Shown here in pieces: positions 49,690 through 62,069 of a stretch of DNA of 64,000 bases. Below the pieces are notes generated by a model that had not been told where the DNA came from, ran no database searches, and was given only the letters and a program-made list of their open reading frames with translations. Positions within the stretch are counted from its first letter, which is position 1. Each line of letters opens with the position of its first letter. The position numbers and the translations under genes were made by a program. The stretch is from Trema orientale (lineage: Eukaryota > Streptophyta > Magnoliopsida > Rosales > Cannabaceae): NCBI GenBank assembly GCA_002914845.1, contig JXTC01000257.1:171378-235377 (forward strand). Reading direction: 5' to 3'.

Positions 49690-49830
49690 ATTCAACAATT
49701 ATTAGCACGGTGGTTACCAGGCTACCTCTTAATCAAGAGGTTATGAGTACAAATCCTGAGGACGTCACTTTGGGAAATAAGAGTATCCAGTACCAAACCC
49801 AATGGGAATGAGAGTACCATTGGACAAATA
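49690..49830 (+). repeat. tRNA-derived SINE
   Basis: TTAGCACGGTGGTTACC (box A-like) and GAGGTTATGAGTACAAATCC (box B-like) lie about 30 bases apart, as in plant tRNA-SINEs. Confidence 0.6.
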
Positions 49831-50280
49831 GTGAGCTGGCCCACCACTTTGTAGAAAATATTCTTCCAACATGAAGTCCCTAGAGAAACATTATATTTAA
49901 AATGATATTTTCTTCGAATACAAATTAGGAGTGAGAGAAATAAATTATTACAAAATAATTTGAGTTCAACTTTATTATACATATATAAAGAAGAAATTGT
50001 AAAACAATAATCATACAAAACTGAAAAGGGAAAAGTTATGCAGTGCGTGGATTGATGTAAAAGAGAAAACATTCATGGAGAAGAGGGAGAAACAGGAGGC
50101 TCATTCATAGAAATGAGAGGGAGAAGGAGAGAGGAAAAAAATTAGGTCTCTTTTGTTTTTAATTCATCAAGTAAAATTTTGTCCATACATATGAAAAAAA
50201 AAAAGAAGAAAAGAAAAAAAGTTTAACTTAAAAAATGGAAGACCATTCTTCAATCAAACGCCAACAAATATACTTTCATA

Positions 50281-50877
50281 TAGATCAATGCGGGTCGGGC
50301 TTTGTGGGCTGGCCCATATTCTGAAGAAAAAGTAAAGTATCGGCCCAGCCTATGTGGGCCTAGACCGACCCGTTACATATAGTAGAGGCTAGGCTGGGCC
50401 TCAGTCATAGTCCCACAGGTCCAGCCCGACTCGACCCACATTAAGCCCACATTTAGTAATTCTATATATAATTTTAAATACATTTCTTAATTAAAATTTT
50501 AAAAAATCTTAATTAAATATTTTCATTTATATGCTTTTAAAGTTATTTATTTACTTATTTTTTTTATTTTCGATTTATTTTAATTCTGAAAAAATATGAA
50601 TGAGTTTTAAACTCATATTTGATATTTTAAAGCATAAATAACGAAATTAGACTCATATTCGGTCCACATAGGCACAACCCATTTAGACACGACCTACTTA
50701 GGCCCGTATAAAATGTGGGATGGACGTGTGGGCCGTGCCGAGCTCCTTAATAAGAATATAGGCCGGGGCCGGCCAGACCTATATTTTAGGCGGGTCAGGT
50801 CTAGGCATGGTACAAAGCCCATATGAGCTTATCAAATATGGGTCGGCCCAGTCAACCCGGCCCACTTTACATCTCTA
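50281..50877. mobile_element. hAT-like non-autonomous element, 597 bases
   Basis: Flanked by a perfect 8-base duplication CTTTCATA (50273-50280 and 50878-50885). The inverted paralogue has one CTTTCATA at about 30058 with matching flanks, so the empty site is preserved. Ends are TAGATCAATGCGGGT and (reverse complement) TAGAGATGTAAAGTGGG. The subterminal regions are rich in GGCCCG/CGGGCC motifs typical of this plant hAT group. No coding capacity. Confidence 0.88.
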
Positions 50878-50959
50878 CTTTCATACTAATATTTCTTTAT
50901 AATAACAATAATAATAATAGTAAAAATTATACTAATAATAATAATATAACAAAAGAGGA

Positions 50960-51060
50960 GGCAGGACCCACCCTATACGTGGGTTTCTGCATGCACTGCC
51001 TCGTAGAGCCCATGAATTGCCTGCACTGCTGCCCTGCGCACATACAAGACCTTCAACAAA
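50960..51060. other. GC-rich block upstream of the neprosin gene (copy N2)
   Basis: Reverse-complement partner of 29880-29985 with a few substitutions, at a similar distance from its start codon (about 0.9 kb). Confidence 0.6.
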
Positions 51061-51968
51061 AAGTGAAAAAATGATAACAAAGAATCTTCACTTTTCAATA
51101 TTTACAGTTACATGAGTATTGAGCTTCTGACACGTTTTTTTTTTTTTCCCCAGATAAATGAGTTACTATCATTTAATTGAATTATATCGTCTGAGTTGGT
51201 TTCTTCAAATTGATAGACTTTAATACTATTCAAATACACCATACTGTAACACATTATGAAGGGTAGACTAACACATCAATTGGTAAAATAAAGTTGACAA
51301 TGGTTGGTTTCATAGTATTAATTATTCTTGTAGTTATCCACATTAAACTTGTATGCAAAGAAAAGTCATTTTTTCAAAAAAAAAAAAAGGAAAAAGAATT
51401 TTTGCCATTAATGAAATGTTATTTAGGTTTAAATTTTAATTTCCTTCCATTTATGGTATAAGGAATCTGTATCATTAATGTCCGCAGATGACATAATAAA
51501 CTATTGATATTTTCTGAACCTCTCATTTTATATATCGGCCTAATTCCTCAACATTTTTACTTTACTTTTCCTTCATACCAAGCTATATCAACTTTTTATT
51601 GGCGGTGAAATATTTGAAAAATTTTCTTTTCAAGGTTTCATTTCTTGTTTTTTAATTTTGTTTTTAAATTCTTTAAGTCATTTCTTTGCTTGTATGTTGA
51701 GTTTGTTTTGTCTTGTATATTGTTGTTGCAATGATAATATAATTCTTGATCAATTATAATTTTCATTACTCAGAACAAGAGTTGACAGTTTTTATTATTT
51801 TGAAAATATTCCTAGTGAGGAATTTGTAATTTTTTATTTTTCTGGCTCTTCCCTTGCTTTTGATATTTTGAAAGTGATCTTGTATTTGGTCATGCTTTGC
51901 GTTCAATCACACTTAGATACATTTGTTAGTAATTGCTTTTCTTTTTTCAGCTATAGGTCAATCTATCC

Positions 51969-54544
51969 ATGGCAATTAAGGGATTTTTTCTATTTGCCAT
52001 TGTATGTTATGTTTCATACTATGGTAAAGCTAGAGGAGAGCACGGGAGATTATCAAGAGAAGAAGAGTTGGAAATAGAGAAGCAGCTTAAGCTCTTGAAT
52101 AAGCGTTCACTCAAGACTATAAAAGTAAATATTTCCTTCTCAAATCAAAATTGTGATCATACTTGCTTGAATAAATTTTTAGCATAAATACATATGTGGT
52201 AGCATATTAATAGGCAATTTGGATTTTCTCTATTTGTGCATCAATATTTTCACTTTTTTTTAATTCTGTAAAATAAAAGATATATTGTCTAACATTTAGA
52301 ATATTAAATTGGAGGGATTTGGAAGACTAAATCACATTTCATTGAATGATTGTAACGTTTGAAAATAGTTAGTCATAAAAACTACAAAGTATATATATCT
52401 AGTGATATATAAAGAGATATTCTACAAAGTATATTGACCAGAGACTTAATAATTTTTGTGTACTTGTACAGACACAAAGTGGAGATGTCTATGATTGTAT
52501 TTTTTATAAGCAACCAGCGTTTGATCATCCTTTACTGAAGAACCACAGCTATCATTTTCAGGTTTGTTTGTTGTTTTCTTTACTAAACTCATTTAATTTA
52601 ATTGTATTTCAACTGGCATAATTAATTGGTATATAAATATCTATGAATTTATAAATATAAAATTGTATTTATGATGCAGACAAGACCTTCTTGGCATCCT
52701 AAGAAGATGAAGAATGCAAGAGAACCCTCAAATATGGTCCAAAAAGTATCATTAGAGGTAGGGTTAAAGAGTGGAGGCTGTCCTATTGGAACAGTTCCAA
52801 TTAGGAGAACTACCAAGGAAGATCTCATTAGAGCAAAATTGTTTACACAAACATATGCTTCAAGAATTAGCCCCCTCACTGTTGAAAAGCCAGGTCTTCA
52901 TGTAAGCACTTTTCACATTTCCCCTCTTATTTGACAGTCAATTAATTATACTTACTTGAGCACAAACACAAATTTAATTTCACTTAGATTATAAGCCAAT
53001 ATTTTCGTAACGTCAAATTGCATTTTGAATTGAGAAGCATGCGGTGGTTCGAACAAAATCTAATCCTAGCAAGAAGTATAATGGAGGTGGAGCAATTGTC
53101 AGTATATTCTCACTCCCTGTCACTAGCTCCCAATATAGTTCAGGTCAAATGACAATACGAAATGGACTTGACAGCATACAAGTAGGATGGACGGTGAGTT
53201 TGTCTTTTTATTTGAACACGGGGGTTTTCTTTCAGTTTAAGACCAACTTAGTTGGGATACTTTCGAAAGAGCCTGATTGATGTTCCTTTCAATTTACGCC
53301 TTTAAAAAAAAAAAAAAAAAAGAGAGAGAGAGAGAGACTTTTAAAATGAAAGATTTCTTCTATAACTCAAGTCTTTGGGAAGAAAAGTTTGCCACATAGA
53401 TAAACAATATAGTGATTGAGTTGAGTTAGTTCCTTAAATTGTGTTCTATTCTTAAAGTATATGGGTACATAGCTATCTTATTTGCTATAGCACTTTTTCC
53501 TTATTATTTTTCTTATTGCCATCATTGATCATCAGGTAAATCCTAGTTTATATGGTGATAATAAAACTCGGCTCTTCACATTTTGGCAGGCAAGTCTTCT
53601 TTATATGTTTAAATCTAAAATTTTTTTACTTATAATTATCAAGATCTATGCTAATTATGTTTCAACTCTTTTTGCAGGCTGGTGAATCATCTTGTTTTAA
53701 TACCCAGTGCCCGGGGTTCATTATTGTTGATACTGAGATACCTCTTGATAAAGTTGTAGAACCAATTTCTCAACGTGGAAAACTAATAATTGAAGTCAAG
53801 TTGTTTGTTTATCGGGTACTTAACTCACCCCAAGCTAATTTAACTATCTCATAACTTTTTCTGCATTTTTTTTTTTTGGTTTTTTAAAAATTAAATAACA
53901 AAGTTGTGAGGTAATACCTAATAGAGTAATATTTGCAGCACCCAATTTGTTGTGAGCGGAAAGCCTTCTTATTTTCACAATTCTACCTATCTCTGATAAA
54001 GATTGAAATAATTGGATCATAGTAATTTAGAGTTTTTTTTTTTTTTAGTGGAATAGTAATTTAGTTTTGACACAAAGAGTTGGAATTTTCCAACTTAACT
54101 TATACTCTCTATGTTTTCTCTTATATCGTTGACAATTTCTCACTTTTCTTTTTCTTAATATTGGTTATTTTCTAATAGGATCAATTTAGTGGAAATTGGT
54201 GGCTTGAACTTGGATCAGACTACACCAAAATTGGATTTTGGCCATCAAAAATATTCAGTGGTGGCTTAAAAGACTTGGCAACGTATGTTGAATGGGGAGG
54301 TGAGGCTTACAGTCCACCTGGTCAACCTTCTCCTCCAATGGGTTCTGGCTTCTTTCTACAAGGTTACACAAAGATGGATGCATATTGTAGAATATTAACT
54401 ACTGTAAATGAGGCTCATGAACCCGATGATGCTGAAAACACAGAGATGTTTGTAGATGATTCACACTCTTATATGGTTGACGACTGGGGAAAAAGAGGTA
54501 GCGCTCGACATTTGATGACGTATGGTGGGCCTGGCTCAAGTTGA
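51969..54544 (+). pseudogene. Neprosin-domain (DUF239) gene, inverted paralogue, frameshifted in exon 2
   Basis: Exons: 51969-52124, 52473-52561, 52680-52901, 53038-53193, 53536-53589, 53678-53815, 54179-54544. Splice sites and lengths equal those of the minus-strand copy, except that exon 2 is 89 rather than 93 bases. Between TGT (Cys) and CAACCAGCG the intact copy has 15 bases and this one 11. The frame then reaches TGA at about residue 73, before the neprosin domain. All other exons are open and well conserved (CPIGTVPIRRTTKEDL, SIQVGWTVNPSLYGD, VEWGGE, end GGPGSS), so the loss looks recent, or is a sequencing error. Intron 5 again starts with GC. The CAG before the start exon is also conserved. 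The alternative, a functional gene with a misread exon 2, would need read support. Confidence 0.8.
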
Positions 54545-55622
54545 TTTCTCTTTATGCTAAGCTAGCTTTCCTTACTTACGGAAATAATAATATGAAGCAT
54601 CGGTGTTTCATTGACTATATTTAGCAAAGGTCTATGAATCTAGTGATTTTTTATAATTTAAATCCTGATAATTTATATTAAAACCTTATACACTGATCGA
54701 TACTTAAAGTTAATAGGAAGTATTCAATATTCACTTAGTTCATTAATTAGTTCATAATTAAAAAAAAAATGAAACTCAAAATATGTTTTAAATTGGAATA
54801 AATGTACAAAAAAAAAGAAAAAATCAACTGAAATAAAAAAATCTGCATCACGCACGAGTATAGTTATTATTTACCAGAACGATAAAAATACATAAAAAAA
54901 AAAAAAAGGAAACGTCATTTTGAAAATTCTCTTGCAGTTTCTAGTCGTTATTATCATGTGCTCTCTACCTTCAGAGTGGTCAACTATCCCCCTCGACTGG
55001 TCGACCATTCTCATTAGTTGTTGGAGTCTGTCAGTCAGGTATAGCTCCAACTGCCATGACCAGATTAGGGTGGTCGACTACTAATATTTGTCGAACATTC
55101 TAGGTACAAAAATTATTCTTTCGTTTCCTTAGATACTTGGTCGCTTTTAAATCCCTCTTTTTCTAAACATTTTAACATTAAAATTTGAGGATATATTAAA
55201 TGGATAAAGTCTCGATTTTTATTTTCAAATACTTGGATAAAATATTTATTTTTAGGCTTAGACCTTGTTTGAAAATTTTTTAAAAGTTCTTTTAAAAATT
55301 TTATAAGTTATTTCAAAGAGAATTTATGTGCGTTATTATAAAACAAGTACAAGACAAAAATAAAATAAAATTTAATCTATCTAGACACAATCTTGAATCT
55401 TAATTTTGTCGAACTAAGCTCTTCTTGAAGATTTGTTTGCTTAATCTTAATGCATATTCTTTTTCAACTTTATAGTTACAAACTCAAGTCAAACAGTAGA
55501 CACTAAATCACCTATTTGTTATCTTCAAAATAAGATAAAATTGAAAGCCACATAAGTCAACAATTTCTCTTTTTTTGATCGTGACAGATATTGATTTTTT
55601 AGATTAAAAAAATGAAATCGTG

Positions 55623-57179
55623 GCAAAAGTTCTTTTTTTTAGTCGAAATTTACACTTATACACTCGATCTTTTTTTTTCCGACAGTAAGAGTACTTTCTG
55701 TCCAAATTTTATTACATACGTCAAATTTTTCCATTAAGTGCACCTCAAAAGACACATATCGCCCTCTAAGGTATTATGTCACTTTTAAAAATAAAAAAAA
55801 TTATAGAAAATCAGAAAAATGAAAATAAATGAATTAAATTAGGGGGGGAAAATAAAGAAAGCGGTCAAAAGAAAAAAAGAAAAAACTAATCGAGTAAAAA
55901 ATAATAACCTTAATCTATTTGGTATGGATTTCAAATTCACTTTTATGTTTTCAAAACAAATTTTGCTACGCCATCCCCAATTTATTCTACCCTCCATTAT
56001 TCTAATAATGTTTTATTTATTTATTTATCATGCAAATGAATCCTGAGTCCCTCTCGTCATCCTCGTCCTCAAAGAGGAGAGAGATTGAGGGAAGGGCCGA
56101 AAGGGAAGTTGGAGGAAAGATCGAGAGGAGAGAGGTGAGAGGACGGTAAGCTGGTGTTGATGCATGGTCGGTGTGGTAGAGATTATTTGAATGAGGAATT
56201 GCTACGTATTCAAATATGGAGATGGAGATGGGTAACTATATTGTTACCAGTGGAGGATGACTGAAGGTGGAAGCTTTGGTCATGGGCATAGTGGCTGTTG
56301 GTCTTCTCGAAGCCTCAGGGAGAGTATTTTTGGGAATTCATGATTTAGTAGTTTTAAGGAAAATTATAAACGAAATATCTAACAGATTTCCAATATTCTC
56401 TATCCCAAACTTTGCAACCAAAGAAAAAAAAAAAAACTCAAAATTAAATTTTTTTTCGTTATCTTAAGAAAAAAACGATCAAGATTGAGCCAAACTTATA
56501 TATTAAGGAAATTAAAAAGTAAACGACGCCTCCATGTACACACCACGGCCTCCTTTGCCTTTAACAGTACTTACTATCTCAAAACTGGGTTTCTTGGATC
56601 CGGGAAGTTTTATTTTTCCTTTTCTATATTATTATTGAACTAGGTTTCTTGGATCTGGATTTTTCTTTCTTTTTTTTTTTTTATTTCTATTTTCGGATTT
56701 TGAACTCCATTAATGAATCAAGTGTGTCTTTTTTCCTTCACAAGCTATGGTTTTTAGATCTGAAAGGTCATATTGAATTTGTTTGTTTGATTTTTTTTTT
56801 TTTTTCTTTTGTGTGGTTCAATTGCATAGATAGATTTTGGAGAAGAAGTATTCGAGAGAGGGTGTGTGTGGAGAAGATTAGGGTTTTTTAGGTTTTTAGT
56901 TTTTACTTTAATTTTTTTTTAAAAAAAAAAACTTATTTCTCCTTTTTTCTGATTTTATTTCATTTATTTTCATTTTCCTAATTTTATTTTATTTTTTTAC
57001 GTTTTTAAAATTACAATTAACTTCATAGGGCAACACATGTCCCTGAGGTGATATTTAATGGAAACATTTGTCGGACATGTAACAAAATTTGGACAGAAGA
57101 ACTATGGCCGTCAAGTAAAAAACATGGGAATATAATGTATATATTTCGACTAAGAATAAGAACTTTCGCTGTAACTTTC
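55623..57179. mobile_element. Long-TIR foldback (Mutator-like), 1.56 kb, host-like interior
   Basis: Left 55623-55810 and right 57000-57179 are inverted repeats of about 180 bases: AAAGTTCTT, TAGTCGAAAT, CTGTCCAAATTTTRTTACAT, TTTCCATTAA and CACCTC are shared in order. The interior at 56030-56300 is GC-richer, and 56520-56880 looks like a plant 5' UTR and leader. No transposase. The 9-base target duplication was not resolved. Confidence 0.72.
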
Positions 57180-59690
57180 TCTTAAAAAAAAAAAAAAGAT
57201 ACAATAAGATTTTCATGATTAATGTCTCATAACTGTCTCATAACCTTACTATAATTTAATGTCTCCCCCTTAATATATGCACGATAATTGAAATCAACTT
57301 CTCCTCGTTTTTAAGATAATTGATGCATATTATGAACATACGGTCCTCCCCTTAATATATCATGATAATTGAAAAGAATTTCTCCCCTTTTTAACATAAT
57401 TGATGCATATTATAAAATATACGATCAAATGGTCTAAAAATCATAGTTATTTCTCCCTCATTGATATCATTAATAAAAAATGCATGAGAGACAGGAATAT
57501 GCTTAAGAATAATTTTCATGATTGAAAGCCATATATAGGTCAAGCAATTGAAGTATCCATAAAATTTATAATCATCAACACATTTATAAAGTCTTAAAAC
57601 AAGTTAACATTCATAAAGACTAAAAGAACATAAAAGCAAGAAAACACTCCGGAATAATAAAAAGGATTCCAAAAAGCTCCATAATACAAACCATAAAGCG
57701 AAAGGCATAAAGCATAAAGGCATAAACACATAAATGGAGTGGATGAACAAGAGAGAGTCAAAGACTCTAGAATGGAGGTGGGTCTCGTCCAAGCCTCACG
57801 AAGTTCCACATCTCTTGTTGTTGTGCGAAGAAGCGATCAAAGTTGGCTTGTTATGAGGAATGAGCATTTGCCCTCCCATGATCTTCGTTGAAGGTGTTGA
57901 AATCCACGACTAGGGTGTCTATGCGAGCATTCATAAGTGGCCTCTTCAAAGTCGCATTTGATTTGAGCTTCTTGACCGCTTGAAGGGCCACCTTCAGGGA
58001 AAGTGTGTGAGAGAGAAAAAAAAAATACCCATCTTTTGGAGGGAAAAAAAAACATTCAAGGAAAGTATGTGGAATTCTCTAAAAGAAAAATTAAAAAAGA
58101 ATGAGAATAAGTGAATACAACTTGTTATAACAGGTCAAAGAAAGATATCTATTCATGGAGCAAAATAAAAAATCTCCATTAAAAACTCTCTCTATATATA
58201 TATTTTTATATATATGTCACTTATAAGTGTTTGATCATCATACCATACAAAATAATAAGATTAGTAATTCATATTATCGTGTTGTATTCAGGTCGACATG
58301 ATATAATAAAATTCCAACTCGAACATGACACGATTAATACATGTGTCAAAAACCTAAACCTGAATACGATTCGATTAACAGAGTGTAATATAATACAACT
58401 CTTATAACCCGTTTAATAAATATCTCATGTATCATACCACGACCTATTTCATACGATTACTCAAATTTAATATGATTATGCACTAATTAATTCAATTAAA
58501 TACATATAAATATATTTATAATTAATCAAAATCACATTTAAAATATTAAAATGTTAATAAATACGTCATATTTGTGTCATGTCGATACGATGCGAAAATG
58601 ACACGTTTAATTAAACATATTACACGAGTCATTTTCGGGTCAAGCAGGTTGACCCGAAATCCACTTGCTTATTATTTGTTTTACATATGTCAATCCGAAA
58701 TTGATACAAAAATAGATCACTCAAAACCGTTTATTTCGTATTATTTTTGAGTCATATTATCGTGTCGTGTAGAAAGTTATTATCCTACAAAATGTTATAA
58801 CAATCATTTACTTTCTTATTCATTCTAGTTATTTCTTTTAAATTGTTTTACAATTTTACTAAATCGCATGGTCGCATTATGTAATCCTGAAATCACTATA
58901 TAATAGTTTAAATACCCCTAAATGATTTTCATTCAAAAACAAAACAAATTTGACAATCTTTACAGTTCTAACATCAATAAAAGCAATAAACACAATTCAT
59001 GAAATGGAATTTATTCAACATTCTCCTAATAGTTACGGATAAAATAAAAGAGACAAACCATAAGACTATATGTGACCGTTCTACTTTGCTTTCACCCATA
59101 TCCTCTTTCTCCTCATCTTGAAGACCCCAAAAGAAATTGATTGTGGCATTATCACGAATAATAAACTACTTGCTTTATGTTGTTCTAGCACAGAAAGACT
59201 AATGGTCCTTATCAACTCCTCATTTATCCTCAATATTTGTTTTGCAGTCATCATTTCTTCAGCAATTACCTAACTTAGACGAGTGAATGAGTTTTTCATA
59301 TATTATCCACTTTTCCTCCTCACTGCCGGCAAGTAGAGAGCCAATGTCCAGTGAGTTTTTAGTTGCTTTGAATAATTTTGTGTGTTAGTTCAAATGGTGA
59401 TTTTTACTCGGGTGATCGAAATGATGAGATTTTAATGTCGTCATATTTGGACTCGTTAAGTCGATAAATAAGTTTTGACATATACCATGATTATATTTGC
59501 AGCCGGGCACGAATTCCAATACCGACACAGCTTGTTTTTGAACTACACTCCAATTTGAGTGATCAACGGGTCTATTCTAGCTAATTTGAACATTATGGAT
59601 GTGGTGGTAACGTCAATTTGGCCATTTGAGACTGTTGGAAAAGTGACTTCCTAAAATGACTGAACCAGATTCCCAAAATACTAAGTATCC
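57180..59690. other. Intergenic, AT-rich with repeat traces
   Basis: 57780-58060 is GC-richer with short minus-strand frames I cannot assign. 58240-58790 carries repeated TATTATCGTGT and GACACG motifs and may be a decayed hAT-type element with unclear ends. Confidence 0.35.
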
Positions 59691-59694
59691 AACC

Positions 59695-59901
59695 GGAACG
59701 AGATCCCCTGTCTAATTCTCTGTCTAACCAATAAGAATATGACACCTCATTAAAAATTTTTTGGTCTCTCACCTTTTTTAAAGGTAAACAGTGCTTGTGT
59801 TTTTTTCGGTTACATATGTGAGATGGATTTTAATGTGGTGTCCTTTTTTTATTGGCTGGACAGAGAATTGGACAGGAAAATTGGACAGACGATCCCGTTC
59901 C
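59695..59901. mobile_element. MITE, 207 bases
   Basis: Ends GGAACGAGATCCCCTGTCTA and (reverse complement) GGAACGGGATCGTCTGTCCA, with arms continuing through AATTCTCTGTC and CCAATAA...GACACC. Flanked by CCAACC-like sequence on both sides. Confidence 0.82.
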
Positions 59902-60074
59902 AACCAACCAATAGGGGATACCATGAGTATCAGTAGCTAGGTAGAACTACCACGGTGAGGTAGTATTCAATTACTTGGTTTTTCAATGCATGTTTTGATT
60001 TAAATTGTGCATTATGTGAAATTTTTAAAAAATGTGGATTATCTTGAACTAAATTATTTTAGACGATTATTTAG

Positions 60075-60216
60075 TGAATTTGTAAACTGTTAGATCATAT
60101 TAGATTGTTCTAGGAGCAGTATATATATATTTTAAATACAGGATATGTGAACTATTGGACATATTAGATTGTTCTAAGACTAGTATATATGTGTTTTAAA
60201 TACAGGTTATGAGAAA
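60075..60216 (+). repeat. Tandem duplication, about 71-base unit, two copies
   Basis: Both copies contain CATATTAGATTGTTCTA, then AGTATATAT and TTTTAAATACAGG. Confidence 0.85.
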
Positions 60217-61240
60217 ATACAATCAGTATGTTGTCCAATATTCTGTAAATCCTAAGACAATTTAATATAGAATTTAAAGTATATCTTTGATCAAATTACT
60301 TGTGCATAGTTATTTTGAATACTGAAACATATTGTACATACTCTAGGTTAACATTTGATATCATTTTTATATCACAGTAAATTGGGTCAGTAGCGTGAGT
60401 TGTTGCACTACTAGATTAAAGTTATTGGAACTTGCAGGGTTTATCTGATACACCATTAGATAATATAAGGATGTTGGGTACATCTTATTACAATTAATAA
60501 TGTAGGCCCATAATTTTTTGAAGTACACAAATGCACGTCTGAATTATGCTAGAAAGAGTCTAAATATCAGATACAATAATTGTACTTGAATAATGTAGTC
60601 ATTACAAACGATTGAGATGAGATACCAAAACAGTGATACGAAGACTCGGGACTTTATATACCCAAACACATTAGTTGATCGGCAAAAGTCGATTTAGTTA
60701 GGACTCACATCGACTATATATCTTATACATGCGTGTCTTTAACATAGATACGTGTATATTTTTATAATGTGTTGTAATAAAGATAAAGCAATGGATATCA
60801 ACGGTCCAAGCTAGAAAAAAGATAGGAGAACTTGGTTCTGTCGTGTCTACAGTAGGGAAGGGAAATAACATATTTTGTGGTGAAGTCTTTTGGTGAAATG
60901 TCACTTGCATCGGAGTAAGGGAATGTACATGATATTCTATATAAGGTGATCCTGACAAAGGTCAAAAGCAAAAGCAATTTAAAGTGAGCAGCAAAGAATA
61001 AAGCAAACTCTTGTGACAATTTTCACTTCACTGAAAAAAATAATAATAAGAGAGAGAAAAAAAAAGAATATTTCCAACTACATGCGCAATTTTAACCTAA
61101 AATTACATTAAATACATCATTAGTTACGCTACAAAACATATATTCTTGTGAGTATATATATAGTCATTACACACAGGGTTCCTTTGCTCTTTTGTGGTGG
61201 TTTGTCGCCATTACGACAGGGGAAAAAAAATTACATTTTA
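60217..61240. other. Intergenic, no feature seen
   Basis: AT-rich. The minus-strand frames around 60700-61019 show no recognisable domain or motif. Confidence 0.4.
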
Positions 61241-61249
61241 GTGACTACT

Positions 61250-61547
61250 GTCTTTTTTTTTTTTTTTTTATAAGTAGTGACTACTTTCTAGTACGTAAAG
61301 TTTAAAATATTTTGCTTTATTCACAATTAAAATTTTTTATGACTAAATATTATTATTTAGTCATATGTTGTCACTAATGTACTTTTAATCACAACTTTTT
61401 ATATACATAATAAAATTAATTGTGACTAGAACTTTTAACTACAAACTTTTTTATTATGACATAATAATGATGACATTATTTTAGTTATGAATTTTTTACT
61501 TTTAGTCACATATTTTCTCGTCATTAAAAATAAAGCTTGTTGTAGTG
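61250..61547. mobile_element. CACTA-type right end, truncated
   Basis: The right end, reverse complement CACTACAACAAGCTTTATTT, is a CACTA terminus, with repeated TAGTCAC/GTGACTA subterminal motifs. No matching left end was found; a poly(T) run near 61252 may mark the break. Confidence 0.4.
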
Positions 61548-61984
61548 CGTTCATTTAGTGTTAGGAAAGGGCGAAAAATTTTGCCGAAATTTACTGAATT
61601 TTGGATAAATTTTTCAGAAAATTGGGATTACCGAAATACCTTTTAGGGATAAAAAGTTTTTTAGAAGAAAAACTGAGAAGTATTGGTAAAATTTTGGTAA
61701 AAATATTGATATTGAGAATTTATAATAGTATAATTTTTCTTTACTTTTGGGAAATTTTGAAGAAACAATGGGAAAATTTTGTGAAATTTTCTGAACTGAA
61801 GAAAAATATATAAAAGTTAACAATTTTTAAAAAATTTCGAAAGTACAATAATTTTACGACTTACACATGATCTAATAAATAATATATAAATATATTACAA
61901 AGTTTATACTTTATAATAATTTTACAAATTTTAATGCGAGGAAAAGATTTCGGAAGCTGCAGCTGTAAGTCAACATGACTTTCC

Positions 61985-62063
61985 GTGTTTTTATGATGCA
62001 GACCAATGGCAAACACTTTTTGTTTATACTTTGTGTTTTTATGATGCAGACCAATGGCAAACA
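61985..62063 (+). repeat. Tandem duplication, 48-base unit
   Basis: GTGTTTTTATGATGCAGACC starts at 61985 and again at 62033, each followed by AATGGCAAACAC. Confidence 0.9.
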
Positions 62064-62069
62064 CAGCAA

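Larger units (their letters stand above)
50040..55420 (+). repeat. Inverted segmental duplication N2 (neprosin unit, right arm)
   Basis: Inverted partner of 23700-30260. The outer end near 50040-50130 matches the CT-rich stretch at 30190-30260, and the far end near 55150-55420 matches 23700-23970. A 597-base hAT-like element at 50281-50877 is private to this arm. Confidence 0.85.

Noticed and set aside
58240-58790. Possible hAT element with TATTATCGTGT repeats
   Set aside because: I could not find matching inverted ends or a target duplication, so it is mentioned only within the regional entry.
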